From IMG/VR virus record IMGVR_UViG_3300037070_003613, positions 83,493 through 147,492 of that record: a stretch of DNA of 64,000 bases; one strand, given 5' to 3'. A model generated the notes under the pieces. The model worked only from the letters and a program-made list of their open reading frames with translations. It ran no database searches and was not told the origin of the DNA. Below, piece after piece: positions 61,829 to 64,000 of this stretch (position 1 is its first letter; each line of letters opens with the position of its first letter). Position numbers and translations under genes: made by a program. The DNA comes from a virus.

Positions 61829-62142
61829 TGGCGCGCGTCCGCAACTTCGGCTGGTGGTGCCACCAGGAAGTCTCCGCCGTCATCGACGCTTGGACCGTCA
61901 AAGGCCCGAAGCCGAAGATCCACGACGACGCTGTCGCCCGGCTCCGCAAGGACTGGCCGCGGCTCGCCGACACACTCGACGCGCTCGACGCCGCCGAGGC
62001 GAGGGGCTGCCCGCAATGCCCGGCCGAGTTCCCGCAATGCCCGGCCGAGTTCCTCGAATGCCACCTGCCGTTCGGACACGACGGGCCGCACCGTCACGAA
62101 TACGACGACCGCGGCACGCTCGAATGGGAGCGCCAGCGGTGA
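61813..62142 (+). CDS. Cys-rich protein with tandem heptapeptide
   Basis: 109 residues. PQCPAEF occurs twice in tandem (perfect 21-bp repeat, 62011-62052), followed by LECHLPFGHDGPHRHEYDDR. The Cys and His cluster resembles the CxLxxGHxGPH zinc pattern of small phage proteins; the repeat adds extra Cys. Unknown. Confidence 0.7.
   Translation: MATAVVARVRNFGWWCHQEVSAVIDAWTVKGPKPKIHDDAVARLRKDWPRLADTLDALDAAEARGCPQCPAEFPQCPAEFLECHLPFGHDGPHRHEYDDRGTLEWERQR
62011..62052 (+). repeat. Perfect 21-bp tandem repeat
   Basis: CCGCAATGCCCGGCCGAGTT plus one C, two copies. Adds seven codons in frame in a Cys-rich segment. Confidence 0.95.
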
Positions 62143-62300
62143 ACGACTGGCCCGACGAACTCGAAGCCGCGGCCACCGCGCATTGCGCAGTGATCCGTGA
62201 ACGGCTGATCGCCGTGCATCGCTCGATGGACGATTGGGCGGTCGACTTCCTCGCCGCTCTCGACGCCCACACCCTTGGAAAGAGTGTTGACAAACCGTAG
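62139..62300 (+). CDS. Small helical protein
   Basis: 53 residues from GTG. ELEAAATAHCAVIRERLIAV. Its last codons (SVDKP) are the TTGACAAACCG of a promoter, so the end of the protein is dictated by the regulatory site. Confidence 0.6.
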   Translation: MNDWPDELEAAATAHCAVIRERLIAVHRSMDDWAVDFLAALDAHTLGKSVDKP

Positions 62301-62316
62301 ACAATCTGCGCATACT
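62287..62316 (+). promoter_or_regulatory. Family A promoter
   Basis: TTGACA, 18-base spacer AACCGTAGACAATCTGCG, CATACT. ATGs at 62321 and 62327 follow; the transcript probably starts near the first. Confidence 0.8.
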
Positions 62317-62326
62317 GTAGATGGAC

Positions 62327-62536
62327 ATGGAAACCACCACCGCGACCCTCGGATTCGTACTGGATGCCTTCGCCAGCCGTCACCTGCGTGACTGGTTCTG
62401 GCTCGGGATGTGCCCCAACGACTGGGATTACGAGGATCTCGAAGCCTTCGAGGCGTGGGTCGCCGAGAACGCCGACGATCTCTACGACGACATGGGCTGG
62501 ACCGCTCTGGTCCGGCTCTACGAGGCGACACGATGA
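62327..62536 (+). CDS. Small acidic protein
   Basis: 69 residues from 62327 (71 from 62321). METTTATLGFVLDAFASRHL then DWDYEDLEAFEAWVAENADD. Starts with the METTT of the start-associated element. Resembles short acidic DNA-mimic-like proteins but is unassigned. Confidence 0.65.
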   Translation: METTTATLGFVLDAFASRHLRDWFWLGMCPNDWDYEDLEAFEAWVAENADDLYDDMGWTALVRLYEATR

Positions 62537-62766
62537 GCTACTACCGGGAGACCCGCAACCGGATGACCGGCACGACCATCGTCACCGGCCGCGGCGACGA
62601 CTACCGGATCGACCTGTCGGTCGACGGCGACGGCCCCTGGTTCAACATCTGCGCCGACCACGGCGCCATCATCTCGCACACGACGCTCGCCCTCGCCCGC
62701 TACTTCGCTCCCGCACCCGACAACTGGTGCGACGACTGCCGCGACCTACTGGAAGGAAAGCCATGA
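62533..62766 (+). CDS. Small hypothetical protein
   Basis: 77 residues. SYYRETRNRMTGTTIVTGRG, FNICADHGAIISHTTLALAR, WCDDCRDLLEG: His and three Cys in a zinc-like C-terminus (CADHG...CDDC). Pattern known from actinophage proteins; unknown role. Confidence 0.7.
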   Translation: MSYYRETRNRMTGTTIVTGRGDDYRIDLSVDGDGPWFNICADHGAIISHTTLALARYFAPAPDNWCDDCRDLLEGKP

Positions 62767-63041
62767 CCGCCCCTCTCGACACCTGGTGCTTCACCGCACT
62801 CACGCCGCTCTGCGACAACTGCGGCGAACGCCACCTCGACGCCCGCGTCGATCTCAACGACCCGGACGATTGCGACCCGGGCTGCGATTGGGACATGCTC
62901 GCCGGGACCGCCCCGATGCGCTGCCCCTCCTGCTCGAACCTCAACCCGCACTGCGGCGACGAGTTCCACGAGCCACGCCATCCGGCCGACAACCCCCGCT
63001 TTCTCACGTCCGACCGGATCGGATTCTCCGTTCCCGCCTGA
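62763..63041 (+). CDS. Cys-rich hypothetical protein
   Basis: 92 residues. LCDNCGERHLDARVDLNDPD, MRCPSCSNLNPHCGDEFHEP: two CxxC pairs and extra Cys/His. Likely zinc-binding. Ends next to the start-associated element of the next gene. Confidence 0.65.
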   Translation: MTAPLDTWCFTALTPLCDNCGERHLDARVDLNDPDDCDPGCDWDMLAGTAPMRCPSCSNLNPHCGDEFHEPRHPADNPRFLTSDRIGFSVPA

Positions 63042-63053
63042 AAGGAAACCACC

Positions 63054-63347
63054 ATGCCCGCCTACCGGATCTCCACCAACACGGTCCGCCCGCTCGAAGA
63101 CGCCCCCCGGGGCAGCTACGAATGGCTCCCGTTCGAGGACGACAAGAACGTCCTGACCGTCACCATCACCTCGGCCGCTGACCTGCGCGCGAAGATCGCC
63201 GCCGCCGTCCTCGTCCACTTCGACCTGTTCCCCGACGCCACCGCCTGCAAGCCGTTCGCCGACAAGCTGCGCGGCGAGCGTCACGTGTCGGGCGGCAAGG
63301 CTGCCTGCAACGCCTCGATGGTCCTGCGGGAGACTGTCTCTGCATGA
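63054..63347 (+). CDS. Hypothetical protein
   Basis: 97 residues; GAAAGGAAACCACC directly precedes the ATG. YRISTNTVRPLEDAPRGSYE then KIAAAVLVHFDLFPDATACK. No family recognised. Confidence 0.7.
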   Translation: MPAYRISTNTVRPLEDAPRGSYEWLPFEDDKNVLTVTITSAADLRAKIAAAVLVHFDLFPDATACKPFADKLRGERHVSGGKAACNASMVLRETVSA

Positions 63348-63583
63348 TCCCCGATGACGTGCTGGCGTGCGAGTCGATCGTCCAGAGCCTCCGGAACGGC
63401 GACCTGCGCGCGGCACGTCGCGGGATGTTGGTGACCTCCCGCTTCGGGACACGCTCCCGGGTCGAGGTCGCCCACCTCGCGCTCGAAGTCGCCGCCGCCA
63501 TGATCCGATCCGGCAGCGACCCGTACATCAGCCTGAGAACGGTCCAGGCCGCGCTCAAGCCCGAGGAACCGGACCCGGCATGA
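63344..63583 (+). CDS. Small hypothetical protein
   Basis: 79 residues. DDVLACESIVQSLRNGDLRA then RFGTRSRVEVAHLALEVAAA. Helical; unknown. Confidence 0.65.
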   Translation: MIPDDVLACESIVQSLRNGDLRAARRGMLVTSRFGTRSRVEVAHLALEVAAAMIRSGSDPYISLRTVQAALKPEEPDPA

Positions 63584-64000
63584 TCGACCATCCCGACTCG
63601 ACCGGCGTCGCCGTCCGGGACCAACTCCTGTTCGACGTGTTCTGCGCCGCTGTGCCGGAAGGGATCAGCCTGTGGGCGCACGGCTACCGCCGCGCCGTCG
63701 ACAAGTACCACTTCGGCGCCCACATCGTGGACCTCGACCTGCGTCACCATCGCATCACCCGCACCACGATGGTCCACGGCATGAACGCCGCCGCCTACAC
63801 GTGGCGCACCAAGATCCCGTGGTCGACCGAGTACCCGCCGACCCTGTTCCAGAGCGAAGCAGGCTGGGAGTTCGACGCCGCCGACGCCGACCTCGTCGTC
63901 CAACTCGGCCTGTTCCACGACCTGCCCTACTCGACCGATAACCTGCTCCGCCGCGGCGTCATCCGACGTGGCAAGATACTTGACAGACTCCCGACAGGAC
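63580..64000 (+). CDS. Hypothetical protein, partial at the right edge
   Basis: 140 residues are visible and no stop occurs before the edge. DQLLFDVFCAAVPEGISLWA, DKYHFGAHIVDLDLRHHRIT, AAAYTWRTKIPWSTEYPPTL. The end overlaps a TTGACA element, so the gene probably stops soon after the edge. Unknown. Confidence 0.6.
   Translation, partial: MIDHPDSTGVAVRDQLLFDVFCAAVPEGISLWAHGYRRAVDKYHFGAHIVDLDLRHHRITRTTMVHGMNAAAYTWRTKIPWSTEYPPTLFQSEAGWEFDAADADLVVQLGLFHDLPYSTDNLLRRGVIRRGKILDRLPTG
63980..64000 (+). promoter_or_regulatory. Possible family A promoter cut by the window edge
   Basis: TTGACA at 63980-63985 followed by GACTCCCGACAGGAC. The GAC at spacer position 8 matches the family; the -10 lies outside. 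Confidence 0.45.

Noticed and set aside
1-64000. CRISPR arrays, insertion sequences, integrase or attachment sites
   Set aside because: No spaced short repeats, transposase motifs or integrase signatures were seen. The only direct repeats are the 21- and 39-bp duplications and the tape measure repeats.

Overview
This window is part of a tailed bacteriophage (siphovirus-type) genome, or a prophage with phage gene order, from a high-GC actinobacterial host. The phage assignment rests on a large terminase subunit, a 1950-residue tape measure protein, head-tail connector and tail assembly genes, a peptidoglycan-binding endolysin and very tight packing: most genes overlap their neighbour by 4 bases (ATGA or GTGA). 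The Gram-positive host is inferred from a phage-encoded surface protein with an LPPTG sorting signal, a lipoprotein, and a high-GC codon style. The Thr-rich linkers of the surface protein resemble those common in Acidimicrobiia, which is only a hint. No portal, major capsid protein, DNA polymerase, integrase or tRNA gene was recognised, so the head genes probably lie outside the window.

Layout. 1-10822 (minus strand): tail operon running leftwards from the tape measure through Dit-like and hub-like minor tail proteins, a small repeat protein and a tail fibre with a tropism-determinant-like N-terminus, ending in a sulfotransferase. 10889-15080 (plus): head-tail adaptor, putative major tail protein, neck proteins, and tail assembly chaperones probably made by a -1 frameshift. 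15082-15774 (minus): lone VWA-domain protein. 15837-22840: small early genes, HNH nuclease, then a recombination module (Gam/Gp157-like, Sak4-like ATPase, HNH-like, DUF2303, VRR-NUC) with an embedded glycosyltransferase. 22983-25036: replication initiator-like winged-helix protein and a helicase-loader-like protein. 25062-33957: accessory genes including a DNA methyltransferase, a putative papain-fold peptidase, an SPFH/lipoprotein/membrane operon and an anti-sigma-like zinc peptide. 33954-36409: terminase small and large subunits, far from the structural genes. 36441-45425: a long run of tiny genes, many zinc-binding. 45422-46161: lysis cassette. 47303-47998: sortase-type surface protein. 48000-64000: further accessory genes (HIT protein, HNH nuclease, HTH regulator, DUF5131, metallophosphoesterase).

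Regulation is unusually legible. Family A promoters (TTGACA, 18-bp spacer, CATAAT-like) share a conserved spacer starting AACCG; I found ten, all on the plus strand. Three are followed by a perfect 5'-UTR hairpin and a GGAAAGGAAACCACC element abutting the start codon; other copies of that element stand alone before genes or lie just inside them as codons 2-5. Family B promoters have a TACnGT-like -10 only 5-8 bases from the start codon, implying leaderless mRNAs, and often carry TGTCGCC in the spacer. A promoter-RNA-terminator unit at 53442-53576 looks like a phage small RNA. An HTH protein lying between two family A promoters is a candidate regulator of that family.
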